This document shows, piece by piece, positions 13,387-19,701 of a DNA stretch of 20,099 bases (the stretch's first letter is position 1; every line of letters begins with the position of its first letter). The DNA comes from a virus, in the IMG/VR virus record IMGVR_UViG_3300036861_000878, positions 1 through 20,099 of that record, one strand, 5' to 3'. A program made the position numbers and the translations under genes. The notes beneath the pieces are model-generated. The model searched no databases. It was not told where the DNA came from and was given only the letters and a program-made list of their open reading frames with translations.

Positions 13387-13667
13387 GACTGACGGCCGGA
13401 GAGTTCAATCTGAAAGCGGTTGTGACGCCGATTCCATTCCTGAGTATGGATGGGCGCGTTCAGGTGTCAGACTCCACGCCAACCCCACCACGCGACCGGC
13501 GCCATCGCTGGGAGCGCACCGGCAGCACGAAGCGGCGGCACTCGTGGCGGTGCCGGGCCTGCGGCCGTCGCCGTTGGACGACTCCGATCGTGGCGCTGAT
13601 CGAGTCGCGGATTAATAAGGCCCAGCGACAACTAAGCCGTGCGCTGGAGGCTCAGGTCTGGCGATGA
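13383..13667 (+). CDS. Capsid-derived fragment interrupted by a zinc-knuckle insert
   Basis: This 94-residue ORF starts at a GTG overlapping the previous TGA. Residues 6-27 (GEFNLKAVVTPIPFLSMDG...) match major capsid residues 92-113 at 16 of 22 positions. Residues 69-93 (IVALIESRINKAQRQLSRAL, then EAQVW) match capsid residues 118-142 at 11 of 25 positions, without gaps. Between them, the four capsid residues LNAA are replaced by 41 residues containing HRWERTGSTK and HSWRCRACGRRRW, a basic zinc-knuckle-like patch. In the first block ten of the sixteen identical residues use different codons, so this is an old, diverged copy rather than recent duplication. It is an intact frame in the operon: its stop overlaps the next ATG. 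It might interfere with capsid assembly, or be a recombination relic; both are inference. Confidence 0.6.
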   Translation: MRLTAGEFNLKAVVTPIPFLSMDGRVQVSDSTPTPPRDRRHRWERTGSTKRRHSWRCRACGRRRWTTPIVALIESRINKAQRQLSRALEAQVWR

Positions 13668-14050
13668 CGAAGAAGAACACCGCGCTAAAGGGTCGAAAGC
13701 TGGTGAACTTCGCCAAGGCCATCCTCGAGGCGCAGGGCGCAAAGGTGGAGGTCGCCCAGAATGTCGTCCGCTGGTGGCAGGACAAGGCCACGAAGCGATG
13801 GGTGCCGCGCTCGGTGAAACATGATCTCTTCGGGGTCTGGGACATCCTGGCGATCCACAAGGACGGGGCGCGCGTGTTCTACCAGGTGACGACACTTGAC
13901 AACCTGTCCGGCCGGCGGGAGAAGATCAAGGCGGCCGGCCAGTGGACGGCGTCGGATGCGATCCTCGCCTGGGTGAAGGGCCGGGGGCGACACTTCCGGG
14001 TCTACTACGGGCCGGACTTCGACGAGTCGATCCAGCGGTGGCAACCGTGA
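13664..14050 (+). CDS. Putative PD-(D/E)XK-like nuclease (resolvase-type)
   Basis: The 128-residue product has an N-terminal helix (GRKLVNFAKAILEAQGAKVE) followed by a strand pair with HDLFGVWDILAIHKDGARVF and YQVTT. Asp54 and Asp60 with a following strand carrying Gln74-Val-Thr are reminiscent of the D...(D/E/Q)-x-K core of PD-(D/E)XK nucleases, and the order helix-strand-strand-helix fits; the usual Lys is replaced by Thr, so activity is uncertain. A basic helix (RREKIKAAGQWTASDAIL) follows. It starts at the stop of the capsid-derived ORF and ends in GTGA overlap with the next gene. Resolvase or host-DNA degradation roles are possible. Confidence 0.4.
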   Translation: MTKKNTALKGRKLVNFAKAILEAQGAKVEVAQNVVRWWQDKATKRWVPRSVKHDLFGVWDILAIHKDGARVFYQVTTLDNLSGRREKIKAAGQWTASDAILAWVKGRGRHFRVYYGPDFDESIQRWQP

Positions 14051-14220
14051 GCGATTGGCACTGGTACATGATGGTCACGAATGATCCTCGACGGATCGTC
14101 CGAATCGGGGATGGCGCCGACGACTGCTGCATTGAGATTATCGAGCGACGAGAGGACGGGCTCTGGGAAAGCACGCAGACGGTTCTAACAAAGGGCGAAT
14201 GGTCGATTCTTCGGTCATAA
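14047..14220 (+). CDS. Small protein of unknown function
   Basis: The GTG at 14047 overlaps the previous stop (GTGA). The 57-residue product (MSDWHWYMMVTNDPRRIVRI start) is hydrophilic with a strand-rich centre and a CC pair (DDCCIEIIERREDG). It shows no signal, membrane segment or recognisable motif. A longer frame from 13942 crosses the previous gene and is not used. Confidence 0.4.
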   Translation: MSDWHWYMMVTNDPRRIVRIGDGADDCCIEIIERREDGLWESTQTVLTKGEWSILRS

Positions 14221-14233
14221 GGGAGGAGCACAC

Positions 14234-14476
14234 ATGAAGATCCTGATCGCGATCGTGACGGCGGGGTGTCTGATGGCCGGCTGCGCCACGACGCTCCAGC
14301 ATCCGACGACGGGGCAGACCGTGACCTGCGAACAGCCGGTGATGGTCGGGGGCGGAACCGGGATCATCGGCGGGGCGCTGCTCGGCGTCTCGCTTGTCTT
14401 CGATGCCGTGACGTGGGGCATGAAGGCCCACTGCGTCTCGGAGGCGAAGCGGGCAGGATACGAGGAAGTGGAATAG
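14234..14476 (+). CDS. Small lipoprotein with glycine-zipper-like helix
   Basis: A strong Shine-Dalgarno (ggagga) precedes the ATG. The signal sequence MKILIAIVTAGCLMAGC ends in an L-M-A-G-C lipobox, so Cys17 should be lipid-modified. The mature part has a Cys (TVTCEQP), a glycine-rich hydrophobic stretch (VGGGTGIIGGALLGVSLVFD) that could insert in a membrane as a glycine zipper, and a second Cys (HCVSEAKRAGY). Phages often carry such small lipoproteins in lysis or superinfection-exclusion regions. No partner spanin is evident. Role inferred only. Confidence 0.6.
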   Translation: MKILIAIVTAGCLMAGCATTLQHPTTGQTVTCEQPVMVGGGTGIIGGALLGVSLVFDAVTWGMKAHCVSEAKRAGYEEVE

Positions 14477-14522
14477 CGGACCATGAGACGCTTTCTCCAC
14501 CTTTTACCGAGAGGAGACCGTG

Positions 14523-14756
14523 ATGCTGGGACTCGAGGAGAGCGTGCTATACGACGAGGTCAGGGCCGAGTTGAGGGCGACCAGGGCGCGGATGACCAGG
14601 GACGCCGTGCGGCTTGGGGTGCTCCAGCGGGCCTCGCTGATGCTCGGGACCGGCTCGAGCGCCTCGGAGGTCCAGGGCATATTATCTCGTTCGGCCTCAA
14701 GTGCGCCTGGTGCGAGACGCTCATCGAAGTCCCGGCCGGTGTCTTCCGAGCCGTGA
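14523..14756 (+). CDS. Small helical protein, out of frame with a following zinc-knuckle segment
   Basis: Behind gagaggaga, the frame starts at ATG 14523 (a GTG at 14520 is an alternative) and gives a charged helical protein, MLGLEESVLYDEVRAELRAT, up to about residue 50 (GSSASEVQ). The remaining 26 residues (ILSRSASSAPGARRSSKSRP onward) are poorly coding: third positions lose their usual G/C. At the same place good coding appears in the -1 frame (next entry). The true gene may therefore end earlier by frameshift, or the two may be separate overlapping genes. Confidence 0.4.
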   Translation: MLGLEESVLYDEVRAELRATRARMTRDAVRLGVLQRASLMLGTGSSASEVQGILSRSASSAPGARRSSKSRPVSSEP

Positions 14757-14830
14757 GTCAAAGCCGCGAGCGCGTCCTCTGTCAAGGCTGTTACCACCGT
14801 CGAGAGCGCGTGCTGGACATGATCGAGTAA
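14681..14830 (+). CDS. Zinc-knuckle segment without a canonical start codon
   Basis: This frame reads IISFGLKCAWCETLIEVPAG, then an 18-residue helical stretch with RERVLCQGCYHRRERVLDMI to TAA. The two knuckles CAWC and CQGC, about 27 residues apart, look like one zinc site and the codon usage fits the window. No ATG, GTG or TTG starts it cleanly; a ggagg lies ten bases before an ATT at 14681, which would be an exceptional start. The other explanation is a -1 shift from the gene at 14523, either programmed or a sequence error. The start given here is therefore provisional. Confidence 0.35.
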   Translation: MISFGLKCAWCETLIEVPAGVFRAVSQSRERVLCQGCYHRRERVLDMIE

Positions 14831-14875
14831 CTCGTGCGAGATGCTCACATACCATCAACCAGGAGGAGAGGGGAC

Positions 14876-15448
14876 ATGAAAAAGGCATTGGCTGGATTGA
14901 TGGTGGCGCTGCTGCTGGCGCTGCCCACCCTGGCCTCGGCCGGGATGCTCGATGTCGGAGCCGATCGATGGGACACGAAGTATCAGAAGTCTGGTGCTCT
15001 CGCCGGCAAGTACGGCGAGCGCCAGATCGACAAGGACGGGCTCGACTGCACGCCGCTCGATGTCAAGTTTGCGGTGGTGGCCGCGTATGCGAGCCTGCTC
15101 ATCCCGGCCTTCGGGCTAGGTGAGGGCGCCAGGACGGGCGCGCATTACATCGTCCAGAACGCGGCGACGGCGTTCACCAAGGGCGAGACCTTCCATCCCG
15201 CCCAGCCCGGCGAGATCGCGAAGTCGGGCGGCCGGGCCGCCTTCAATCCGACGGCGCTGGCCACCATCACGGGCTTCGTCGGCTCGATGGCGTTGGCGAT
15301 GTATCTGTCCGACGCTGAGGCGCATGCCAAGTGCATGCAGGCCAAGGGCTACAACATCAGCGGCGGTTTCGTGAACACCGAGCACGTCGGCGCCCGCGGC
15401 GTGCCGCTCAATCAGTACAAGTCAGGCTTTGGAGGCGTCCAGAAGTAG
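14876..15448 (+). CDS. Secreted protein of unknown function
   Basis: The ATG at 14876 has a strong Shine-Dalgarno (aggaggagagg) and gives a clear signal peptide: MKKALAGLMVALLLALPTLA with cleavage near ASAG. A longer reading from 14834 only adds a non-signal extension. The 190-residue product has a hydrophobic segment (FAVVAAYASLLIPAFGLG) and another (TALATITGFVGSMALAMYLS), so it may anchor in a membrane after export. Cysteines are at DCTPLD and AKCMQA. No family is recognised. It lies between the lipoprotein and another secreted protein, suggesting a small envelope-directed module. Confidence 0.5.
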   Translation: MKKALAGLMVALLLALPTLASAGMLDVGADRWDTKYQKSGALAGKYGERQIDKDGLDCTPLDVKFAVVAAYASLLIPAFGLGEGARTGAHYIVQNAATAFTKGETFHPAQPGEIAKSGGRAAFNPTALATITGFVGSMALAMYLSDAEAHAKCMQAKGYNISGGFVNTEHVGARGVPLNQYKSGFGGVQK

Positions 15449-15504
15449 AGCGCCGCCGTTCGACCAGGGGGGCGCAGTGAATCCATTACTGAGGAGGAGA
15501 TGAG

Positions 15505-16212
15505 ATGAGGAAGTTCCTGATCCTGTTCGCACTGGTGGCGCTCTTTGTGGCGCCGGCCGGTCTCGCGTTCGCCGCTGGCGGGGGCGAGGGCAACAACACC
15601 GGCTGTAACGGTGTCGGGAATCCAAACTCGCCGTGCAGTGGCGCGGCGGGTGGCGGTGGTGGGGATACGGGTGGGGGCGGCGGCGCGGCGGCAGCGACCG
15701 CATCGGCGACGTCGTCCTCGTCGTCGTCTTCTTCGGCGAGCGCCACCGGAGTCGGCGTGGGCAGTGCATCGTCCACCTCGGGCGGCGGCAGTTCGGATGT
15801 CAGGATCGACGTGCCCAGGCAAGCTCCGGCGGCTGTCGCGCCTGGGCTCACCTCGGCCGGGACTGGCGTCTGTCTCGGCAGTGTTGTCATCGCCGGCAGT
15901 TCGCCATTCGGTGGGCTCTCGTTCGGCATCACCAAGGTTGACCCAGGATGTGAGCAGCGCAGCGGCGCGGCGCTCCTGTACCAGATGGGACACCCGGCCG
16001 CGGCGCTCCGCGTCCTGACGGGTGAGAGCATCAAGGATGCCCTGGCGGCCGAGAATGAGTTGCCAGTGAGCAAGGTGAAGGTGTCCGCTCAGGAGGCTCC
16101 GAGTCTCGCGGTCTCCGCTCAACCGAGCGCGCAGCCCGTGCCGGCGGCGGGGCCCTGCGGTCGTGGCACCTATGTCACGGCGAGGGGATACTGCGCCTGG
16201 GCGGCTCAGTAA
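15505..16212 (+). CDS. Secreted Gly/Ser-rich protein with conserved Cys domain
   Basis: The 235-residue product starts MRKFLILFALVALFVAPAGL with cleavage near AFAAGG. Residues 25-100 are low-complexity, with CNGVGNPNSPC followed by long Gly, Ala and Ser runs. A compact domain follows at about 110-185: APGLTSAGTGVCLGSVVIAG, FGGLSFGITKVDPGCEQRSG and ALLYQMGHPAAALRVLTG. The pattern APGL..C.GS...G....G.S.G......C..r..A..L...G...AA is one I recall from exported proteins of other phages, with no assigned function. The C-terminus has two more cysteines (GPCGRGT, YCAWAAQ). The low-complexity linker suggests display at the surface. A perfect gaggaggag precedes the start. Confidence 0.5.
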   Translation: MRKFLILFALVALFVAPAGLAFAAGGGEGNNTGCNGVGNPNSPCSGAAGGGGGDTGGGGGAAAATASATSSSSSSSSASATGVGVGSASSTSGGGSSDVRIDVPRQAPAAVAPGLTSAGTGVCLGSVVIAGSSPFGGLSFGITKVDPGCEQRSGAALLYQMGHPAAALRVLTGESIKDALAAENELPVSKVKVSAQEAPSLAVSAQPSAQPVPAAGPCGRGTYVTARGYCAWAAQ

Positions 16213-16226
16213 GAGAAGGAGATCCG

Positions 16227-16271
16227 GTGGCAGGGGCGCGGCTGCCGATCAACGCGCGGGAGGCCAAATGA
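16227..16271 (+). CDS. Mini-ORF coupled to the next gene, possible leader peptide
   Basis: A strong Shine-Dalgarno (aaggag) lies six bases before GTG 16227. The 14-codon frame (MAGARLPINAREAK) stops at TGA 16269-16271, sharing ATGA with the next ATG at 16268. The next gene has no other close Shine-Dalgarno than gggagg inside this frame. It could be a translated leader, a tiny gene or the residue of a larger one. Confidence 0.25.
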   Translation: MAGARLPINAREAK

Positions 16272-16627
16272 GGACTGAGGCTCCGTGGAAGACACCAATC
16301 GTTTTCGAGTGCGGCTGCTCAGTGGAGACAGGCGACGAAGGACGCCCATTATTCGTACCAGGATCTTGCCACCAGCGCGTGAGGACTGAGGCGGTGGAGT
16401 GGCTGCTCAAGGATATAGAGAGTGACAAGTTTTATTACGGCTGCGTTGACTGCATCAATCACCTCATGGGACTGGCGCGATCAAGGGGGACCGACCTCAC
16501 CGCGGCGCGGGAGGCGCTGAGGCTGGCGGATGAACTAATTGTCGGGCGTCGATCTCTTCGTGGCTGGGGTGTAGACGAATGGAAGCGCCACCCCGCCGTG
16601 ATCGCGGCGCTCGGGGAGAAGCCATGA
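16268..16627 (+). CDS. Cys-rich protein of unknown function
   Basis: The 119-residue product starts MRTEAPWKTPIVFECGCSVE. Its cysteines (CGC, GSCHQ, YYGCVDC) and nearby His could hold one zinc ion. The centre is helical (LMGLARSRGTDLTAAREALR) and the end has a WGVDEWKRHPAVIAALGE segment. The longer frame from 16163 overlaps the previous gene and is not used. The stop overlaps the next ATG by four bases. No function can be assigned. Confidence 0.5.
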   Translation: MRTEAPWKTPIVFECGCSVETGDEGRPLFVPGSCHQRVRTEAVEWLLKDIESDKFYYGCVDCINHLMGLARSRGTDLTAAREALRLADELIVGRRSLRGWGVDEWKRHPAVIAALGEKP

Positions 16628-16866
16628 TTGAGAGCCACGCTGACGCTTATCGGACCATCGTTGCGATCCGCCGCCTTCTTCTAAGCGATGAGGAGATTCC
16701 ACCTGACCTCATGCGTCGCGAGTACCTGCGGACGCTCGATATGTGCGAAGAACTCCTGGTCGGTCTTGACCAAGCGCGGGATGCGTTCGTCGTGTTTCTC
16801 CGGATGGTCAACGAGCGGCGCCGATTGAGGAGTTCACATGAAGATCCTCTCGAATCGAGGCGGTGA
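16624..16866 (+). CDS. Small helical protein of unknown function
   Basis: The ATG at 16624 overlaps the previous stop (ATGA). The 80-residue product (MIESHADAYRTIVAIRRLLL start) is helical, with a hydrophobic repeat (MCEELLVGLDQARDAFVVFL) and an Arg-rich end. It has no signal, membrane or metal motif. Its TGA overlaps the start of a membrane peptide (TGATG). Its position two genes before the terminase large subunit could suit a small terminase subunit, but no DNA-binding motif supports that. Confidence 0.4.
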   Translation: MIESHADAYRTIVAIRRLLLSDEEIPPDLMRREYLRTLDMCEELLVGLDQARDAFVVFLRMVNERRRLRSSHEDPLESRR

Positions 16867-16979
16867 TGCTCAGGAAGGCCATGGAGGACTTCGAGATGAA
16901 ACTGGCCGTGATCGTCATTGCCATCGGCGTCGGCATAGTCATCCTCGCAGCGCTGGTCGTGATAGAGTTGCGTGGATGA
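16866..16979 (+). CDS. Single-pass small membrane peptide before the terminase gene
   Basis: The ATG at 16866 overlaps the previous stop; a second in-frame ATG is at 16881. The 37-residue product is a membrane helix (MKLAVIVIAIGVGIVILAAL) after a short charged N-terminus, with a charged tail. Its TGA overlaps the terminase ATG (ATGA at 16976), so translation is coupled. Function unknown. Confidence 0.45.
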   Translation: MLRKAMEDFEMKLAVIVIAIGVGIVILAALVVIELRG

Positions 16980-18766
16980 TCCGGCTCGACGTTGCGGGCT
17001 TCGAGGAGTTCGGCCGCCAACTCACGATTCCGAGCAAGGACAGCGGACTGGTCCGGCTAGAGCCCTGGGGCACCCAGCGGCACCTGATTCGAGAGATCGA
17101 CGCCGGGCTCGAGCAGGATGTCCACGACTTCGTCGTCCTCAAGGGCGGCCGACAGATCGGCGGGACGACGACCTGTGATGCCCTAAGCCTCTGGTGGTGC
17201 CAGGCGAATCCTGGCATCCAGGGCATGCTCGTCAGCGATGATGACCCGAACCGAGACTATCGCCGCGACGTGATCCTCGAGATGCTCGAGAGCCTGCCTC
17301 GGGACTATCGCCAAGAGGTGCGGTTGAACAACCTCGGTCAACTCGCCTGGCGGAACCGATCGCGGCTGATGTTCGCGGCGGCGGGGCGGAGGTCGGGCGG
17401 CAACCTCGGCCGCTCCCGCGGGGTGAATTACCTCGAGGCCGACGAGGTCGGCTCCTGGCGCAACCAGGAATCTGTCTCGGCGCTCAGGGCGGCGCTGTCA
17501 ACGAAGAACCCCCGCCGGCTCTACGTCTGGAATTCCACCGCCCGCGGCATCGGGACGGTCTTCCACGATATGTGCAAGGTGGCCCAGCGCGCCGTCACGC
17601 AGCGGTTCATCTTCCTGGCCTGGTGGCGGCATGAAGGCTGTCGGATTGAACGGACCCAGGGCGAACTCTGGGATCGCTACTGGCTGGAGCGACCACAGCC
17701 GACCCAGGAGGAGCGGCAGTGGATGAGCGAGGTTCGCCTTCGCTATGAGGTCGAGATCCAACCCGAGCAGCTTGCATGGTATCGGTGGCAACTCGTCGAG
17801 GAGTTCTTCGGAGACGAGGCGATGCTGGCCCAGGAGTTCGGCTGCCTGCCGGAGGACTGCTTCCAGGCATTCGGCGATAAGTTCATCGCGCCGCCCATTC
17901 TCCAGCGGCTCCGGATCGCGCTCGACGCGGCCCCGAGGCCGTCGGGCTACCGTTACGACTGGGGGCCGACCCTTGACGAGAGCCGCGTGATTGCGGATGA
18001 TCCCGACACCGCGCCGCTTGTGATCTGGGAGGAGCCCGATCCTCTGGGGGCCTATGTGGTCTCCGGTCATCCGGCGTGGAGTTCGTCACCGAATGCCGCC
18101 CACTATGTCGCGCAGGTCTGGCGGGTGTGGCCAGACCGGATCGTCCAGGTCGCCGAGTACGCTGCGGATGCTGGAGCCATGTACCAGTTCGCCTGGGTGC
18201 TGCTCCACCTGGCGGGGGCCTACCGGACGCAGCTTCCGACCTACTTCATCCTCGAGGTCGGCGTCACCGGCTATCGCGTGCTCGAGGAGATCCAGCTTCT
18301 CGAGCGCCACGGCTACGGGCTCTCGCTCCGTGGCAAGCAGCAGATCGAGAACCTCATCGGATCGGTGCAACACTATTACTATGTTCGGCCAGATAACATC
18401 TATGCCCGCACGTCTCCGATTGAATGGAAGACGGACCACGACAAGCGGCCATGGATTCTGCACGGCTTGCGGGACACGATCGAGCGCGACCACATCACCA
18501 TCCGCTCGCGAGAACTCATCGACGAGTTGGCGGCGGTGCGCAGAGGCGAGGAAGGGGACAGTGACGTGATCGCGGGCGCCGCCGCGTCGAGTGATGCGCG
18601 AGTGATGACTGCGGCACTAGCCACGGAGTGCTGGATGCGGTCGGCGATGCCGGATCTTCACATGATGGTCGCGCCGAAGGAGGCTGGGCCGGCTGACCCG
18701 ACGAGCGTGCAGCAGCGCCTCGTTCAAAACTATCTGAGTCGGTTGGTCTCTGGGGGGACACCGTGA
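16976..18766 (+). CDS. Terminase large subunit (packaging ATPase/nuclease), atypical catalytic residues
   Basis: The start is ATG 16976, coupled to the preceding stop; the frame is open to 16838 but that part overlaps better genes. The 596-residue product has the two-domain layout of the motor that pumps DNA into the head. The ATPase part has a Walker A-like GGRQIGGTTT (57-66), a Walker B NYLEADEVG with Asp156-Glu157, and YVWNSTARG (183-191) as coupling motif. The nuclease part has YVVSGHPAW (360-368), EYAADAG...QFAWVLLHLAGAYR, ILEVGVTG with Glu427, and ASSDARVMTAALA with Asp540. Canonical enzymes have Lys near Walker A residue 63 (GK) and Asp at the GxDPA position; here Gly63 and His365 stand there. 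Activity could be altered or use displaced residues. It is separated from the portal and inverted. Confidence 0.8.
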   Translation: MIRLDVAGFEEFGRQLTIPSKDSGLVRLEPWGTQRHLIREIDAGLEQDVHDFVVLKGGRQIGGTTTCDALSLWWCQANPGIQGMLVSDDDPNRDYRRDVILEMLESLPRDYRQEVRLNNLGQLAWRNRSRLMFAAAGRRSGGNLGRSRGVNYLEADEVGSWRNQESVSALRAALSTKNPRRLYVWNSTARGIGTVFHDMCKVAQRAVTQRFIFLAWWRHEGCRIERTQGELWDRYWLERPQPTQEERQWMSEVRLRYEVEIQPEQLAWYRWQLVEEFFGDEAMLAQEFGCLPEDCFQAFGDKFIAPPILQRLRIALDAAPRPSGYRYDWGPTLDESRVIADDPDTAPLVIWEEPDPLGAYVVSGHPAWSSSPNAAHYVAQVWRVWPDRIVQVAEYAADAGAMYQFAWVLLHLAGAYRTQLPTYFILEVGVTGYRVLEEIQLLERHGYGLSLRGKQQIENLIGSVQHYYYVRPDNIYARTSPIEWKTDHDKRPWILHGLRDTIERDHITIRSRELIDELAAVRRGEEGDSDVIAGAAASSDARVMTAALATECWMRSAMPDLHMMVAPKEAGPADPTSVQQRLVQNYLSRLVSGGTP

Positions 18767-19035
18767 GGGCATGGGATCGAGTGCTCTGGGGCGTTCAGTT
18801 TTCGAGTAAGGGAGACACGATGCTCCTTGGCCAGGGCTGGGCGAGTTGGCAATCCCAGTCTCGCTATCAAGGGGAGCCGACTCGGGCCCTGCTGTTCACG
18901 ACTCGGTCGGCCGCTCGGAAGTGGTGCAGTGAGACACGCGCGAAGTATTCCGGCCGGACGGACTGCTGCGCCTCCTGGCGGTTCCACCCGACTCGAGTGC
19001 GCGAAAAGGTCTCGGTCTCTGTGGGGGGAGGTTAA
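18763..19035 (+). CDS. Small conserved-looking phage protein of unknown function
   Basis: The GTG at 18763 overlaps the terminase stop (GTGA). The 90-residue product contains WGVQFSSKGDTMLLGQGWAS, RYQGEPTRALLFTTRSAARK and WRFHPTRVREKVSVSV. I recall this W-G-V-x-F ... PTRALLF.tR..A..WC pattern from small proteins in several phages. Three cysteines are present (WCSE, DCCA). It is soluble and basic. Function unknown. Confidence 0.55.
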   Translation: MRAWDRVLWGVQFSSKGDTMLLGQGWASWQSQSRYQGEPTRALLFTTRSAARKWCSETRAKYSGRTDCCASWRFHPTRVREKVSVSVGGG

Positions 19036-19041
19036 GAGCCG

Positions 19042-19182
19042 ATGAAAACCGTCTTAATCTGGAGCGGCCTCTGTGTCGGCCTGTACGTTGTCGGCTGCCT
19101 GTTGGAGTCGGTGCCCTACATACCGCAAGGCTTTCGTGCTGTTGTCGTCGTGGCCGGGCTAATCTTTTGGAGCGAGTGTTGA
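19042..19182 (+). CDS. Small two-helix membrane protein
   Basis: The 46-residue product (MKTVLIWSGLCVGLYVVGCL, then LESVPYIPQGFRAVVVVAGL and IFWSEC) has two hydrophobic segments separated by a short polar loop, a hairpin-like topology. A purine-rich gggggagg lies upstream. It precedes the helix-turn-helix gene by two bases. A holin-like role is possible but unsupported. Confidence 0.45.
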   Translation: MKTVLIWSGLCVGLYVVGCLLESVPYIPQGFRAVVVVAGLIFWSEC

Positions 19183-19183
19183 C

Positions 19184-19495
19184 ATGGCCACATCACTCCG
19201 TGTCCGGCTTGCCTCTGAGGCTCCAGCGGGCGCCTGCCGGGTCTTCGATGGCGCTGGAGAGTTGGTGGCGATCATTCATCCCACGACGAGAAAGCGAACG
19301 TGGACCGGACTACGACGCACGCTGACCGGCCACAAGGGCGGCCGACCGAAGAAGATCACGGACAAGCAGATCCTTGACATCCGAGATCGCATCAGGAGAG
19401 GCGAGCGCCTCGCGATCATCGCCAATGAGTTCGGATGCTCGGAGTCGGCGATCTATCGACGGATTCGAGAAGCGAGGAGGAAGGCCAAGAAATGA
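19184..19495 (+). CDS. Recombinase-type helix-turn-helix DNA-binding protein
   Basis: The 103-residue product has a basic middle (RKRTWTGLRRTLTGHKGG) and a C-terminal HTH: GRPKKITDKQILDIRDRIRR, then GERLAIIANEFGCSESAIYR and RIREA. This GRPKKIT..QI..I......G.....IA..FG.S..TIYR pattern is that of the DNA-binding end of Hin/Tn3-type serine recombinases, but no catalytic domain (Ser nucleophile region) is present, so it is likely a regulator or a small-terminase-like DNA-binding protein. Position just after the terminase large subunit is compatible with either. The stop overlaps the next ATG. Confidence 0.6.
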   Translation: MATSLRVRLASEAPAGACRVFDGAGELVAIIHPTTRKRTWTGLRRTLTGHKGGRPKKITDKQILDIRDRIRRGERLAIIANEFGCSESAIYRRIREARRKAKK

Positions 19496-19701
19496 AGCCA
19501 TCGCACGCCACCAAACTCGTCGAGTTGATCCGTCAATGGAATCTCGGGACTTCAAGCTGGAAGATGATCGAACGAGGGAAAGCTGGGGTGACTGTCGTCT
19601 GGCCGAGCGGCGTCAAAGTCGATTATACAAACCGCCGGCTCCTCGAGGCCGACATCGACACGGAGAGGAAAGTCAAGAACGGGGAGGCCCTCAAGCCATG
19701 A
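19492..19701 (+). CDS. Small protein of unknown function
   Basis: The ATG at 19492 overlaps the previous stop (ATGA). The 69-residue product (MKPSHATKLVELIRQWNLGT start) has a helix followed by strands (MIERGKAGVTVVWPSGVKVD) and a basic end. No cysteine, signal or membrane segment is present. It precedes the last gene by a four-base overlap. Function unknown. Confidence 0.45.
   Translation: MKPSHATKLVELIRQWNLGTSSWKMIERGKAGVTVVWPSGVKVDYTNRRLLEADIDTERKVKNGEALKP

Noticed and set aside
16838-16975. N-terminal extension of the terminase frame
   Set aside because: The extension overlaps two small genes with proper overlaps, has a His/Arg-rich shadow-like composition, and ATG 16976 is coupled to the preceding stop.
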